Assembly (NCBI RefSeq): GCF_018784445.1
Contig: NZ_WQOH01000092.1
Coordinates: 1-59,190, forward strand
DNA from: Gemmiger formicilis
GTDB lineage: Bacteria > Bacillota > Clostridia > Oscillospirales > Ruminococcaceae
Length of the DNA: 59,190 nucleotides
Direction of reading: 5' to 3'
The position numbers were made by a program, and so were the translations under genes. Positions within the stretch are counted from its first letter, which is position 1, and each line of letters begins with the position of its first letter. Positions 59,123 through 59,190 of this stretch are shown here, piece after piece. The notes beneath the pieces are model-generated. The model did not search any database. It saw nothing but the letters and a program-made list of their open reading frames with translations, and was not told the DNA's origin.

Positions 59123-59190
59123 GGCCCGGTAGTTCAGTTGGTTAGAACGCTAGCCTGTCACGCTAGAGGTCGTCAGTTCGAGCCTGATTC
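59123..59190 (+). tRNA. tRNA-Asp (GTC), cut by the window end
   Basis: Acceptor 5' strand GGCCCGG, D-arm GTTCAGTTGGTTAGAAC, anticodon arm CTAGC-CTGTCAC-GCTAG with anticodon GTC, and T-arm GTCAG-TTCGAGC-CTGAT are all visible. The 3' acceptor strand is missing beyond 59190. Confidence 0.96.

Noticed and set aside
1-59190. CRISPR array, rRNA, prophage structural genes
   Set aside because: No evenly spaced repeats, no 16S/23S/5S landmarks and no capsid, tail or terminase motifs were seen.

Overview
The window is bacterial DNA, best explained as a gut clostridium (Firmicutes, Oscillospiraceae/Ruminococcaceae-like; this placement is inference). Supporting it are a Tn916-type integrative conjugative element (ICE), Gram-positive style TTGACA/TATAAT promoters and AGGAGG ribosome binding sites, FMN and SAM-I riboswitches, RibU, ThyX, PcrA, RecD2 and MltG. 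Base composition changes sharply along the window: AT-rich in about 1-7.2 kb, intermediate in about 7.6-40.1 kb, clearly GC-rich from about 40.4 kb to the end. This matches mobile DNA on the left and chromosome on the right.

Region 1 (1 to about 20.9 kb) is most of a Tn916-family ICE read on the minus strand. From right to left it carries Orf23, Orf22, the FtsK-type coupling protein Orf21, an oriT-like palindromic intergenic region, the MobT relaxase Orf20, Orf19, two ArdA antirestriction genes, TcpE (Orf17), the VirB4 ATPase (Orf16), the polytopic channel protein Orf15, the cell-wall hydrolase Orf14 and TcpC (Orf13). An AT-rich SieB-like superinfection exclusion gene sits between ardA and orf19. 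The regulatory end has an Orf9-like repressor on the plus strand, then a cargo operon (small HTH protein, OmpR-type regulator, histidine kinase, MacB/FtsX-type ABC exporter), then Orf7 and Orf8. The xis/int end lies left of the window.

Region 2 (about 21.1-27.7 kb, perhaps to 35.8 kb) is an integrative mobilizable element: Cro/CI-like repressor, a divergent promoter with palindromic operators, excisionase, a tyrosine integrase broken by an in-frame TGA, a MobC-like protein, a RepA-like ATPase, an inverted-repeat cluster that may be oriT/oriV, a MobV (Pre/Mob) relaxase, TnpV and a YhcG-type nuclease. An intermediate-GC block follows: a ferric-iron-type ABC importer, a metallo-beta-lactamase/beta-CASP-like protein, an HD hydrolase, two small proteins, a membrane 4Fe-4S protein, an XRE regulator and a toxin-antitoxin-like remnant. 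Imperfect direct repeats near 21.17 and 35.73 kb could bound one 14.6-kb element.

Region 3 (35.9-40.15 kb) holds a decayed second copy of the YhcG nuclease and a second MacB/FtsX-type ABC exporter.

Region 4 (40.4-59.19 kb) looks like core chromosome: a P1/DmpA-type peptidase with a MITE at its stop codon, a glutamate-cysteine ligase family protein, a DinB-like protein, a lipoprotein, an MscS channel, FMN riboswitch-ribU, SAM-I riboswitch-metK, recD2 with an overlapping mreB-like gene, pcrA-thyX-tmk, a GNAT acetyltransferase, mltG, a U32 peptidase and a tRNA-Asp cut by the window end. Fold-back intergenic repeats of one family occur three times between 51.1 and 57.7 kb and were not seen in the mobile regions.
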